64,000 nt of DNA from Camellia lanceoleosa (taxonomy: Eukaryota; Streptophyta; Magnoliopsida; Ericales; Theaceae). Position 1 is the stretch's first letter, and every line of letters begins with the position of its first letter. Of this stretch, positions 1-12,065 are shown piece after piece. The position numbers and the translations under genes were made by a program. The stretch is taken from assembly GCA_025200525.1 (NCBI GenBank), contig CM045759.1, positions 4,836,001-4,900,000 of the forward strand, written 5' to 3'. The notes below the pieces were generated by a model, which was not told the DNA's origin, made no database searches, and saw only the letters and a program-made list of their open reading frames with translations.

Positions 1-335
1 TAAGAACAACACATTCAAACAGGTCATGAGTGGTACCTGATAGGATGATTAGATTTCTGGTGCAGCAACAATATGACAAAACGAATACCTCAGGATTCCA
101 AATACACAATGCACTTCAATTCTTCAAGATCCTTCGCCAAAAACTTCATATGATCCCATGGCCATACTGATTTTGCATCTCTAGCTTGAATATTACTTCT
201 CTTAGTCTCTTGAATAAGAAGGATATCAATTTGCCTATCCTTGACCATCCTTTTAATACTGGACCTTTTCTCCGACCTTCCCAAGCCTCTAATGTTCCAT
301 GATAACAACTTCATAACAAACATATTTGCTGCCAT
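1..335 (-). pseudogene. LINE ORF2 endonuclease (EEP/APE-like), N-terminal part, broken
   Basis: The start 'MKLLSWNIRGLGRSEKRSSI' (Met codon at 312-314) is the typical first strand of the endonuclease/exonuclease/phosphatase fold in plant LINE ORF2, including the catalytic Asn of 'SWN'. 'IDILLIQETKR' supplies the conserved metal-binding Glu. The frame stops near 90. In another frame 'RNLIILSGTTHDLFECVVL' at the very left of the window matches 'RNFILLSGTLQPDFNCVLI' of the LINE at 27.8 kb. The ORF therefore continues left but has suffered an internal deletion or frameshift. Reverse transcriptase, if present, lies outside the window. Confidence 0.82.
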
Positions 336-355
336 AACCCCCAGCTGACAATCTA

Positions 356-2253
356 CTAAGTGCTACCATCCACCAACCCTGGATCCACACGTGCTACTCT
401 TTGTGCGTCTCTAACATCTAATTCAACCAATTTGCTCATGACTTCCGAATCCTGCCCTTCAAAATTGATGCCTAGGGATTTGCCAAGAGTAATAGTGCCT
501 TGTGCTTCCTCCAGTAACTTTCTTCGTCTTCTACTGAGTCTACTGGCTTGACTTTTTTGCGAAAATGACTGGGACATAGCCGCAGCAGCAGCCCTAAAGA
601 TGGCTCCCCTTTGGAAGAAAGTGGGATATCGATGACCTTTGCGATTAAGTCTTCGCTTCCCTAAGCCTCTGCCACCTGTTCCACCACTCTGCATTCGAAT
701 AGAGGAGCTGACAAAAGAACTTGAGAGGAACCAGACCCATCTCCATTATTCCGGCCTTGGACCATACAGTTACTAAGGAAATTAGATGCATCTGCTGCAA
801 GGTTACAACTGGAAATAGGCACAACAGAAGGCCCAACACCATCCATCATTTGCTGGGCTTCACCTATAACCACCTCTAAATTTATATTGGGCTTCTCCCT
901 TTCAGACCCATTTATACTTTTCATGAAGCCCGGAGTAGAGATGCCTTCATCTATTGTAGTGGTTTTAGCTACATGCATTTGTACTGCTTCCTCTTCCATC
1001 CTCCCTCCCCTCAGTCTACTAGTAGGCCCTTTGAGTGGTATTTCAAAACTACTGCCTACTACATCAACTACAGTCTCTGACACCCAACTTTTCTGATCAA
1101 CTTCATCTACTTTGGTGCTCTGTGATATGACCTTTTTACCGTTAGCCCCCTCCTCCTCCACATCTACTCCCACCCATGTCCCCTCATCACTGCCTCTTCC
1201 ACCGCCTTCTACCACCGGCCCATGGTCAACTCTTCGCTTCTGGTCATCCCCATTTACCGATGCTCCTTCACCCATCGGTCTACAAGCATAGTGGGACAAG
1301 CTTCTCTCCATTACCACAGAGGAATCAAGATTTTCGCAAACTCTCACCGAGTAATCCTGGCCTTTATTTTTGACCATCACTACCCCACTGATAAACTCCA
1401 TACACCTAGTAATAATCCTCACCTTCTCATATTGAAAGGAAGTACCTTTGTTACTGTTTTCATCAAATTGGACCACTTCACCCCAGAACGCTCCTATACT
1501 TCTGAAGGTTTCAACATTCCATAAATTAAGAGGCATACCAAAACAACTAAGCCAAACACACCTTTCTTGACCAAAGTCTGCTCCAACTTTCCATTCTTGT
1601 AATGAATCACACCAATCGAAGATCCACTCCTTTACACTCTCTTTACAGCTCTTCATCTCTTGTACTGAGTTAAAGGTTAGCACTGCTCCTCTCCCACTAC
1701 CCATACGGATAACAGTGTCCTTGAGCCCTCTTCGATTGCATTCCTTCACAAAATCAGCAAAAGCAAAGAAGGATTTAAGCTTTAGAAATACGCTCTCATA
1801 CAGCCAAGCATTTCCAACTTCCTTAGCATGGATGGACAGCATGCTGCCTTGACAGGGGTTCCCCCTTTTCACCACCTCGGCATAGGACTTAAACCCTACT
1901 GTTTGCAATCTCTGATGAGGGCACTACTCTGGTATGGACTTGTCATGTGGATGACTCACTCTATGCCAAAACGGAATCTTCTTTTTGTTTGTCTGCAATC
2001 CTTGCCCTTTTTGATACTCTGCCTCCTTTACTTTGAGTTCCTTGTTATCCTACCATAGTCCATTTGCTTTTTGCACAGCCACTTCCGCAGCCACAGGGCA
2101 GTCAAAACGCACAAACTCGAACCTTGATCCGGTTGCCTTCCTTATCTTCATGGGTATATACACATCTTTCACCACACCGAACTGAGAGAAAAGCCCAAAC
2201 AACTTCTTTGGATTCATGGACTCGGGAATCTCATCCACAAAAACCGTAAACAA
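356..2253 (-). pseudogene. LINE ORF1 protein (RRM plus zinc-knuckle/DUF4283-like region), disrupted
   Basis: ORF1 of plant L1 elements makes an RNA-binding chaperone that coats the LINE transcript. At 2050-2253 the product begins with an RNA recognition motif ('FTVFVDEIPESMNPKKLFGL', then 'GSRFEFVRFDC'), which ends in a stop after 'KANGLW'. The frame resumes at 1908 ('MQTVGFKSYAEVVKRGNPC') and continues for 415 residues. This part includes the conserved 'SVQEMKSCKESVKEWIF' and 'RCVWLSCFGMPLNLWNVETF' stretches, which resemble the DUF4283 region of plant retroelements. A long acidic, low-complexity linker follows. A further frameshift near 690 moves the C-terminal end to 356-694. There are at least two breaks, so no full protein is made. 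Confidence 0.8.
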
Positions 2254-2340
2254 TCCTTGATATTGGGGATCGAAATATGGCCTCCGAAATCCTTGCTTCC
2301 TAATTACTGGCCTCTATCCTCCTAGATCTCTCAGACTTTG

Positions 2341-4789
2341 TTCCTTCTCCCTCGGATTGGTCGAATCCATCATCTTGAACACGACCGCAGATCGATTTTG
2401 GAACAAACTTCCTTTGGTACCCCTTTGTGTGGCAATTGCTTCTACATATTAAAGAAAAAAAAAATTGAGCTTATATTTAAGTATAACATTTTCATCACAC
2501 TAATTTTTAATCCTACCTTCAAATAAACATTAGGTTAAGTTGGATTCTGAATTTTGTTAAGATTTCAATTCAATTGTGTCTTTTTTGAATTAAAATCCTA
2601 ACTCCGCAACTGCACAGGTCCTTCAAAACTCCTATTTCTAGTAATAATAAGCTCTTCCCATGTATTTTTCTTCCTTTTTTTATAATTTTTTTTTCTTTGC
2701 TTTGCCAATATAAAATTAAAAAAAATTATAAAAAAAAAACTTGTAGTTTCAGTAACAATGTAGAAGCGGAGAAACTCTCACTGAGTCAACCATCCAAACA
2801 TTACTTCCTCAGTGGGGAAATGTTATTCTACTCAACAGTTGCATCCAATGACGATTCAAGGATAAATGGATTTATTTTATAAAAAATAAAATAAAAATGC
2901 CTGAGCGCTCAGCCTTCTATTACATATTTTATGAATTGTTTTTGGGGGAATGACCGGAGGTGGAGCCTGGCAGATGTTGTTCTCCAAACAAGAGTCGAAC
3001 AATTTTTTGTTCTATACTATTTAGAAATTTTAAAAGTTGCTACCATATTTTTAAAAATAAAAATAATTGTCAAATGTGTTTTCCTTTAAATAAAATAACA
3101 TAAAATACAAACATTATCGCATATAAACTGAATATTTATATATTTTTTTGGAAGATGTTCCTGTGAAGTTGGAAAACTATGCTAATCAAGACCACAATGG
3201 AAGAGTTCAAAAAAAAGACCAGAATAGAAGTGACATTGAGAATGCAGTTAACAACTCCCAACCTATGTTATTACACAGACGTACAGTTGGGCTCGACTTT
3301 TAGGGGCAAACTTCTCCAATTCTGGTTTGTTATGAATTCCTTATTATTCAACTTGAATAAAGGGCATGATAAGTTTGGTGAATATAGGAATTCAGAGAAA
3401 TTCAATATTAGTAGTGCTACGGAAACATAACTAGCAATTGACTTGTTTGATACATGTGATAAAACAACAAATTTTAAAAATAAATTTTATACAACTTAAA
3501 TAATTATATTATCAGTCATGCTAGAGAACTCTAATTTGGTAGCTCTAACCCACCACTAATGAGGTGGAAAAAACAAAATAAAAAATAACAGACACAACAC
3601 ACACTGTGACAGTGGATGGGACCCACTGCCACACCATTCTCACTCATTTTCCTTATATTATATAATATAAACAAATACGTTCTTAGGTATTTGAGGTTTG
3701 AAGTGTCATCCCTTTTTTCTCATTTTTTTTTAATTTTTATTAATTTATGTTAATATGTGTCGCAATCTGATTGGCCTATAAATTAATTTTTTATTTTTTA
3801 AAATATTATTGTAAATTTGGATACTTCCTTAAATTATGGTAATAAAATTGAAATGTTACTTTAAATTATGCACCCTTCTTCCATAATAATTATATGGAAC
3901 TAATTATTATGATCTGATTATTCCATATAAAACCTTAAATTTGGAGTTCGGCTTAGAATTGGAGGATCTTCCAATCTTTCAAGACAAAGTGACACATGGA
4001 CTCTTAATGCATTCAACGGTCCAAATCTTGACAAAATAGCAAATTCATTTATTATGCTTAAAATATTCCTTTTGGAGTCAAATACTCACTCTAATGGAGC
4101 CGAGAGCCTTCATCTCTATTTTTCGTTTGTTTTTTTGCCAAAAGTTGCAATGCATAATATGATGGAAGATCATCCAGATTTCTTAAATTTTCAGCCCAGA
4201 ACCCTTTTTTTCCCTCAAAATTTTCAAGCCTTAATGAGATAAGGATTCCACTATTTTCATCTTTTTTGACCTTCATACTTCAGATTGTACGACACAATAA
4301 AAAGAACTTTAGCTTTGTTGTCAATGTATTGATTGTAATTATGGTTATCAAAATTTCAAGATGGATTGTAGGATGTTACGATTTCAATACATTGTCATCA
4401 TTGATAATTTTTTTATTTTAATTTGCACTAAAAAGTAGAATTTTACAATTTGATCCATAAGTGCTTCCCAATAGTTCCACTTAGAATTTTAATTTTAACA
4501 AGTTTGATTGTAATTTTTTTTGAGAATGAACACTACTTGAATTAATTCTCATTAAATATAAGTGGAACAGTAATGGAGAGCCTACTCCCAATTCTACATT
4601 ACCAGTAATGGACCATACTCATAAACTTAGGGGAGCTGTTAACATGTGCACCTCAATAAAATGTGCACATCATATACACATTCATTTTAAACCATTAGAT
4701 TTTTACAATTAATCTCAGCCACTCAATAATTTGATATGGAAAATTGATAACCTCTTCAACCGGTACTTTTTTTTTTCAAATTTCTTCAG
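2341..4789. other. AT-rich intergenic stretch, nothing recognisable
   Basis: About 2.4 kb of A/T-rich sequence with many homopolymer A and T runs and only short spurious reading frames. I see no protein homology, terminal repeats or RNA gene. Unrecognised small non-autonomous elements could be present, but no terminal inverted repeats stand out. Confidence 0.5.
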
Positions 4790-4895
4790 TTTTTCCCCCA
4801 AAAGTCCCTCTGTTTTTGAGATAGCACGCAGCACTCTTCTTCGCCCTCGAAGACGATCCCTACGAAGACGACCTAGCCTCGAGTTCGCCTGAAGG

Positions 4896-4932
<37 letters not shown>

Positions 4933-5031
4933 CTCTTTTCTCTCCCCCTTTCTCCATATCCATTCTATGAAACCCTAGTCCGCAATCCCTTTCTTTGAAC
5001 TTTTCTATTGCTCTTTCTCGTATTTCTATTT
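4790..5031 (+). promoter_or_regulatory. Orphan 5'-leader-like segment with (CT)14 and telo-box
   Basis: The segment looks like the 5' untranslated leader and first intron start of a plant gene. It is a pyrimidine-rich leader with a plausible splice donor (GAAG|GTATGTC) near 4894, followed directly by an uninterrupted CT microsatellite. An AAACCCTAG telo-box sits at 4970-4978, a motif common in leaders of translation-related plant genes. No coding exon follows on the plus strand. Instead the sequence runs into the truncated SEO pseudogene at about 5032, so this is probably a rearrangement junction. The function is inferred from composition only. Confidence 0.3.
4901..4928. repeat. CT microsatellite, 14 units
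   Basis: Uninterrupted CT dinucleotides for 28 bases, directly downstream of a GTATGT donor-like sequence. Confidence 0.95.
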
Positions 5032-7015
5032 CTTCGAATACTATATTGCATCATCATTTGTAGTTGCTCAAAGTTTTGCTGATTTGCATCATTCAAAGGC
5101 TTTGTTGACCTATCCATAATTGGGAGCCACACGATCTGATAATGAAGACCCGTCCTTGTCCGTGTGTCTTGGTGTAATAAGGAAAGATACATAATCTCGT
5201 CATGGGAGATGTCAAGATCTGATATGAACAGCAACACAGTCTCTCTCTTGAGAACTTCCATATTAGCCTGTTTGAGAGTATGTATATATGAATGAACTAC
5301 TAAATTGGTGAAATGATGAGACAAACTAAAATTGGAGAGGAGGGTTTATGAAGAACTAACCTTTTTCTTGGTAGTTCCTTCCACAAGTGGCAATTGATCA
5401 TCCTTAGAGTAAATCAATGCCTTAAGAATCCTCACATTGTCGACATGGGACATCTCGAAGAGGCGAATGAGCATCTGAAAAGTTTCTGCATGTCTCTTCT
5501 CATTTGCATCACATTATCAAACATTTTGTAATAGCTTCAGAAAATGAATATCGTGATAATTTTAGAGGTAATGTGAGTCACACACATCTAATCTTCCATA
5601 GTAGTATGTTTAAATTTAATTCTTAGCATGTAGGATTCAACTGATTGCTCACCTATGTGATGATGACAAATCCCAAGCTGGTTCTTAAGGTGACCGTCTA
5701 TGTTGCTGATCTTATGCGCCAAGCTCGAGAGCTCCCATGCTTCAGTGGTAGATGCGATGTGCCTGCAATTAGGGTACCAAAGTTGTTACAAATGTACGGT
5801 ATAAAAATAATTTGAGAATTTGGATTGAACACATGTGCCATATGAGGCTTACTCGTAACTCATGCCTAAAAATTTGTAATCTGTGAGGCACAAGCCACCA
5901 TGCTTCGGATGGTCCAAGATGTAGCAGATTGGAATATGAGTCAAGGCGAGACATAGGCGGTGTGTCGGGTGAAACATACTGCAAAGGAAGCTCCTTAAAC
6001 TGAACGATGCACTTGGTTACATCCAACAGAACCTTGATAAGGTTTTTAATTGCATGAAACCGGGATTTTAGCGTGCTAGCATGCTCTATGATGTTTGGTA
6101 ATTGCTTAAGGAGAGCTATAGACTTGGCAAGCTGGTTAGAGGTAACTAGCTGAGTGACAAGCCAAAACTGTCCATAATTTACAGCAAAGGCTGCTAGGGA
6201 AATCACCACTTTTGCATCCCATGAGTAGTTTGAAAGCATGTTCAGTATCGCCATTGTTGTTGCGTGTGCATCTGCTCCACTCGAGCACTTGCATGATAGC
6301 TGGCAGAACAAATTTATAGTCCTAATCAGGGTTTTAAATATCAGTTGTTACATAATGCGATTTTGGACTTTTGAAATCGTTATATAAGAGCTTGTGGCAA
6401 AAATTGCATGTAAATGGAGGACTAATGTTTGCTAAGACTAACAATACAAAGAGTCTACTTGCTCAGAAACAGAACAATAGAATGTTTCACAAATTGTCTC
6501 TCTTTATTGGAACTTTTTGTGTTCTATTTCTGTACACAATTGCTAACAAGAAGCACTATGAAAAAGCTTGTGCTCACAAGAAACTATGGAAACAGTGATA
6601 TAAGGTAGTCTCAGTACTGTCATTTTGAACTAGTCTAACTATTGTTATTTTGAAAAGGTGATGGAATTTTTCTTTTTTCTTTTTCTTCTACTTGCACAAA
6701 AATAGATCACATACAGTTCAGAAAACTTTATCTTCTGTGAAACCTTTGTGTTCTATTTCCATACACAGTTGTTAGCAATAAGCACTATGAAAAGGCTCAT
6801 ACTGAAAAAGAAACACTGAAAACACTAACATAAGCTAGCCTCACTACTGTCATTTCCCCCCCATTACCACTAGTAATTATTAAGCAAGTTCAAAAACACA
6901 TTAGTAACACCTCGCACGAGACTTTATGCATAATGTAAGCCAATTCATCTAGGATGGCATCAAGTCCATCCACAGTGGTCCTTTCCTCCAATGCATCAGC
7001 ATGTCCATGCATGCC
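5032..7015 (-). pseudogene. Sieve element occlusion (SEO) protein gene remnant, five exons
   Basis: SEO proteins are the phloem P-proteins that plug sieve plates. Exons can be read on the minus strand at about 7015-6911 ('EERTTVDGLDAILDELAYIM'), 6299-5853 ('SCKCSSGADAHATTMAILNM', 'SLAAFAVNYGQFWLVTQLVT'), 5763-5653 ('HIASTTEAWELSSLAHKISN'), 5502-5361 ('QMLIRLFEMSHVDNVRILKA') and 5267-5032 ('RETVLLFISDLDISHDEI'). Splice donors (GTGTTA, GTAAGC, GTGAGC, GTTAGT) and AG acceptors are in place, so this is not a retrocopy. Exon 2 contains a frameshift after 'SPDTPPMS'. The original frame 'SWTIRSMVACASQITNF' can still be followed and runs into a stop. The first exon and all of the thioredoxin-fold and C-terminal part are missing. 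This is N-terminal SEO domain only, hence dead. Confidence 0.85.
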
Positions 7016-7020
7016 CTGCA

Positions 7021-7292
7021 TAAAATTAACACACAACACAATTGACCCCTAGCGACAAACAGCAAGAAACCTAACTCTATTTTGTTAAGGTGAAAAGATG
7101 TGCAAAATAATATTTTTCGTAGACAGATTCTTTATTTTCTCGCCATAATCATTACTTTCCTTAAGTATTGTCTTCTTTACTAACTCCATTTCGATGTGCT
7201 GTTTTTGTTTGTCATAGGTCATCAATTTCTCCATCTTAACGTAGAAGTAAACCTATACCTCCTCCATCCCTTCCTCCGTAGCGGTTGCATTA
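7021..7292. other. Unassigned spacer between SEO remnant and minisatellite
   Basis: AT-rich. The minus strand reads a short Lys/Glu-rich frame (about 7240-7130, 'KQKQHIEMELVKKTILKESN') that I cannot assign. It could be a relic exon or chance. Confidence 0.3.
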
Positions 7293-8260
7293 GCAGGTCT
7301 GCTTTTTAATTTATTTGGTTTTAATTAATAGCAGGGCACTGGCGGGTGTGCTATTTTATTTATTTGCTTTTAATGAATAGCAGGGCACTGGCGGGTGTGC
7401 TATTTTATTTATTTCTTTCATTTTACTTGATATTAGGGTACTTGCTTCTGTGTTTTTGAAATTTTTTGCTTCGAATTGGTAACAGGGCACTGGCTGGTGT
7501 GCTTATTTATTTGTTTGTTTTAATGAATAGCAGGGCACTGGCAGGTGTGCTATTATATTTATTTGTTTCATTTTAATTGATAGTAGGGTACTTGTTTATG
7601 TGTTTTTGAATTTATAGCAGGGCACTGGCTGGTGTGCTTATTTACTTGTTTGATTTTAATGAATAGCAGGGCACTGGCGGGTGTGCTATTTTATTTATTT
7701 GTTTCATTTTAATTAATAGTAGGGAAATTGCTTTTGTGTTTTTTAATTTATTTGCTTCGAATTGATAGCAGGGCACTGGCTGGTGTGCTTATTTATTTAT
7801 TTGATTTTAATGAATAGCAGGGCACTGGCGGGTGTGCTATTTTATTTATTTGTTTCATTTTAATTTATAACAGGGCACTGGCATGTGTGCTTTTTCATTA
7901 ATTAATTTTATTTTAATTGATAGTAGGGTACTTACAGGTGTGCTTTTTTATTATTGGCGTATAATTGATAGCAGAGCACTGGCTAGTGTGCTTATTTGTT
8001 CATTTTCTATAAAGAATTAATAATTGATAGCACAGTATTGGCGGGTGTGCTTTTTTTTGGTTTTTTGTTTGGTTTTAGCTGATAGTAGGGTTCTTGCAGA
8101 CATGTTCGAATTTTTTTTTTTTTTTTTATTTGATTGCAAGGCACTAGCAGGTGCGCTAATTTATTTGTTCTGAAGATTTAATTTATAGCAGCGCAATGGC
8201 AGGTGTGTTTTTTAGTTGATTTGTTTCGTTTTAATTGCTAATAGGGTACTTACAAGTGTA
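7293..8260. repeat. Minisatellite, about 20 units of roughly 50 bp
   Basis: The recurring core is 'agcagggcactggcgggtgt' followed by a T/A-rich spacer. About twenty cores can be counted, for example near 7333, 7382, 7484, 7531, 7617, 7667, 7769, 7818 and 7871. Two unit types alternate: a 'gggcactggc(g/t)ggtgtgc' type and a diverged 'gtagggtacttg' type. In the middle they form a three-unit higher-order period of about 140-150 bp. Units become more degenerate towards 8260. The last unit ends within ten bases of the start codon of the FAR1-like gene. Confidence 0.92.
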
Positions 8261-8266
8261 TATACG

Positions 8267-10669
8267 ATGGATGAACTTGAAAGTAGTAGGCATAAAGAGG
8301 TCAATACTGAAATTGATGATCAATTTTCTCCACATGGCAAGGATGATGTTGTTGATGTGAAATGAGGGTTAGCTTCCCAAACCTATGATAGTTTACGAAT
8401 GCTTACTAAGGAAGATGTGTTGCAAATGAAATTCAATTCAGAGGATGATGCTTATACTTTCTACAATGCATACGCTAAGGTCATCGGTTTTAGTGTACGA
8501 AGAAGTAGAAAAAGAATTACTGGAGACAACAAATTTGTAGAGAGTAGGAAATGGGTTTGTTCAAGGGAAGGTGTAAGAGAAAAAAAAATACTTGCAACGT
8601 GTGGAACGGGTAAGAACTCCTAGGGCAGAAACTAGACTTTTTTGTAGTGCCACATTTCGCGTGCGTTATGACAAGACAGTTAGGAAATATGTTGTGACCC
8701 ACTTTGTAGGGGAACACAACCATCCCTTGGCAGCACCACACTGTGTCCCTTTTCTTTGGTCGCATAGGTTCGTAACAAGTGCAGACCAAGCTCAAGCAAA
8801 GGCCATGCGTAATGTGGGTATGAAAACGAGTCAGATCATGGATTTTATGGTCCATCAATCAGGGGGTTATGAGAAGGTGGGCTTCATTCACAGAGATTTG
8901 CACAATCAATTCCAAGTTGAGCATAAAGTACAACTTCATGAAGGGGATGCAGAGGGTGCGTTAGGATACTTATCGGCTAAATTAGATGCGATCCATTATT
9001 TTTTTCAAATACAACGTCGATAAGGACAACCGGTTGGACAAGATTTTCTGGGCAGATTGTAGGTCTCGAATGGATTATGCTGCATTTGGTGATGTATTGG
9101 TATTTGATACAACTTATCGTACAAATGCATATAAGAAGCCATTTGTAATTCTAGCTGGCGTGAGTAACCATTTTATGACAACTATATTCGGATGTGCTTT
9201 GTTGCCTGATGAGACAATGGAGACATACACGTGGGTGTTGGAAATGTTAATGGAGGCCATGGATGGTAAAAGACCCATCTCCGTTGTAACAGATGGTGAT
9301 AGGGCAATGCGTCAGGCAATCAAAAGAGTTATTCCAAACTGCAGACATCGTTTATGTTCTTGGCATCTGGAGAAAAATGCCTCAACAAATGTCCACATAC
9401 CAGAATTTACAACTGATTTTGCACAGTTGATGTTAAAGAAATGTAAAATTGATGAGTTTGACAATGCCTGGGCTGCTATGGTGAAACAGTACAAGTTGGA
9501 GAACAATAACTGGGTGTTGGATATTCATCTGAAGCGTGATAATTGGGCTGAGGCATATCTCCGTGGTCACATGTTTGCTGGAATGAGGAGCACTCAACGT
9601 GTCGAGGGTATGAATGCATATTTCAATATATTCCTAAACCAAAAGGTTAGGCTGCATTTAATTTGTAGTGCAATATGATAGGGCTCTTGCTAGAATGCGT
9701 GTTAATGAGGCGAAATGTAATCTAAAACAGAGAATAGTTTCCGGTTTGACTACGCCATTGAGAAGTTTGGAGAAACATGCAGCTGAACTCTTTACTCGGA
9801 AGATTTTCTCATTGTTTCAACATGAAATCAGGAAAGAGGGTAAATTGTTTGTCATGGAAAGAGTTCAGCTGGAGGATCATCGCACCTACCGTTTTGGTGA
9901 GTACAAGGCACCAACATGCACGTGGACGGTTGAGTATTTTCCAACTGATATCACAATGAAATGTTGTTGCTTGAAGTTTGAGTCGTTTGGCATCCCTTGC
10001 TGCCACATGATTGCTGTTATGAAATCTGAACAATTAATGTGTATTCCACCGAGCTGTGTCTTGCAGAGATGGACAAGACGTGGTAGGTCAAAGTGTCAAC
10101 AGCCAAGTCTTACCCAAATTTGTAGCACCCTAACACAGACAGCTCGGTTTGGTATACTCAGCTCCTGTTTCAGTGAAATGTCATATTATGCCTCACATGC
10201 GGACAAAGATTTTGAAGAGGCAAGGCAAATAGCTTTCCAGCTGACATCGCAGATGAAAAAACGTTGGGCAATGAGAAAAGAAGGTAACGCCGAGGCTGGG
10301 GACAGAAATATTGCACCCAAACTATATGGCGTTGGTGATCCTAATGTAGTGAAGACCAAAGGGAACCCCGGAGGGACATCTTCTATGGGTAAACCTCCAA
10401 AACCAAGGCGGTGTGGGTATTGTAGGTATGGTACTTTCATTGTATGACCTTATTATATCCTGTTACATGCATATGCTTATTAAAATCGTTTATGCATTAT
10501 TTGCTACTGTAGGAGCATCGGACACACGAAGCGGACGTGTAAAAAATTGGCTTCAAGTAGCCAGAGAGAGGGTAGCAACTCAGACAGTGAACCATTCATG
10601 AAAACAGAGTTGGATCCCCACACGGATGATATCGATGAATTGCCAACTTATCCAAATGATCCGGTGTAG
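8267..10669 (+). pseudogene. FAR1-related / MULE-type transposase-like gene (FRS family), disrupted
   Basis: FRS proteins are transcription factors domesticated from Mutator-like transposases; the sequence cannot tell a FRS gene from a Jittery-like transposase. Order of parts: FAR1 DNA-binding domain (8399-8750, 'FYNAYAKVIGFSVRRSRKRI', 'HFVGEHNHPL'); MULE transposase core with acidic residues in 'LVFDTTYRTN', 'VVTDGDRAMRQA' and 'STQRVEGMNAYF', plus 'CSWHLEKNA'; SWIM finger 'CCCLKFESFGIPCCH'; and a C-X2-C-X4-H-X4-C knuckle. The knuckle is completed only by splicing out a GT-AG intron at 10426-10512 ('CGYC|R', then 'SIGHTKRTC'). Translation then ends at the TAG at 10667. Lesions are an in-frame TGA at 8363 and frameshifts at the A-run near 8582, the T-run near 9001, and near 9655. 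Two of the three lie in homopolymers and could be sequence errors. The start ATG at 8267 is in frame with the FAR1 domain. Confidence 0.88.
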
Positions 10670-12056
10670 TTTACTTTCATGATGAGGCTTACAGTGATCG
10701 AAACATTGTTTTTACAAGGAGACGTTACTGGCTAGTATTTACGTTTTTTTAATGTATTAGTTGTTTTAATCTTAGGCATTCTTAATAAATTTCGTAGTTT
10801 GGATGATCATGCTACAAAGTCATCAAAAATCATCCATTATCAGTTATTTATAGTTCTGGAAATTTCTTAAATTGGGCTTTTATCTTTGATTAGTCCTACA
10901 GTAGCCCGCCATTATAGGCACATCCTGTGTTCAATAATTTGGTTTGGTTGTAGGGTATGTTTTGTTGTCGAGTCTTAGGTAGAATTTTGTCCCTTTTCTC
11001 ATGATTACAAGCTAATATTTATATTTAAAATTAAAAATTAAAATTAATCGATAAAGGTATACACGAACACACTCGTATATATCTTGCCTAACAAAGGATC
11101 TCCAAGGTTCAAATTTTCACAATCGAAACTTGCGTGTCTGAGGCTTATACATTTGTTAGAGATTTTCGAAGAGAGGAGGTTTCTGTTCAATTTGTTCATT
11201 CATAGTCGTTCATACCTTGACTACAACCTTAAAGAGTCATCATTTGTTGGCTTCACCTACAATTGTTGCTGCATAAAAAGCGCAACTTTTGCATTCCTGT
11301 GCTTATCATGAATTTTCGATTTTTGTTCAAAGTAATCAGAGGTTTTATATGTACTACAGGAGTTCTTAATTTTGCAACAAGAAATAACTTCTATGCCGTC
11401 TTCACAGATAATTGGACTTGCTTTGCATCAATTGACTCGATTATATCTATATACAAGGAGTTGATTATGAGGTGATTCCTACAAAATTTCGAAAATGTTT
11501 TTTCTTAGTTTGTTTGCTTCACTTCACATCGGTGATGTTTGTCTTTTCCTCAACCTTACTAGTTCTTACAAGTGTATGGATCTTGTTTTGGCATTATTTC
11601 TGTATGAAATTGATATGTTTCTCAAAGGAGAGGACTTTATCTAATATTTTGATAATTTTAGACCAGACGGATGCAACACTGTCAATATTGATGCATGAAA
11701 TGAACACTTACGGCTATGTGTAGGCTTCTGCAACATAAGAATCTGCAATGGTCATCGTACAGTTGCGCTTCCTAATCCATCTCTAAATGTTCTTTCTCTG
11801 CAGTGCGTCAACAAGGATGTTTTGGGAGTTAGAGCCGAAAACGGCTTAAACTTAACCGAAAAAGGGCGTTAAGGGGGCGAAAATGCAAAACAGCCCTCGG
11901 AATTTTCATTTAGGTGTTTCTTAAAAAGTGGATTGTGTTTGGAAGAATTTTCGTAAAACATTTTTCGAATTTAATTATAAATTCAAAGAATGCCTATTTT
12001 TTCATATTTTGACTTGAGTGTTTCTTCCATTGAAATATTTGACTTGTTGTATGCTG
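10670..12056. other. Non-coding spacer downstream of FAR1-like gene
   Basis: AT-rich with short unsupported frames. It contains one arm of a 31-bp direct repeat (11683-11713) shared with the Ulp1-like gene, described separately. Nothing else is recognised. Confidence 0.4.
11683..11713 (+). repeat. 31-bp direct repeat, copy A (partner 14976-15006)
   Basis: The sequence starting caatattgatgcatgaaatg and ending gaacacttacgg occurs identically here and at 14976-15006. The partner spans the 3' splice donor of an exon of the Ulp1-like gene (minus-strand GTAAGTG). Flanking sequence is unrelated, so copy A looks like a short templated insertion. Confidence 0.93.
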
Positions 12057-12065
12057 TCATAATTT

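Larger units (their letters stand above)
1..2340 (-). mobile_element. L1-type LINE (non-LTR retrotransposon), copy 1, partial
   Basis: Reading the minus strand from about 2340 down gives the LINE order RRM-like ORF1, linker, then endonuclease, and it runs off the left edge of the window. The end of ORF1 and the start of ORF2 are clearly homologous to the LINE at 27.0-28.35 kb: 'LLEEAQGTITLGKSLGINFE' here corresponds to 'IIEEAREIVKVGK(stop)LGIDF' there, and both ORF2s start MKLLSWN-RGLGR-EKR. The 5' end near 2340 is approximate, because I see no terminal motif or target-site duplication. Frameshifts in ORF1 and a broken endonuclease make this a dead copy. Confidence 0.88.

Noticed and set aside
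4715..4963. Minus-strand frame rich in Arg-Glu
   Set aside because: It arises from the CT microsatellite and purine-rich leader.
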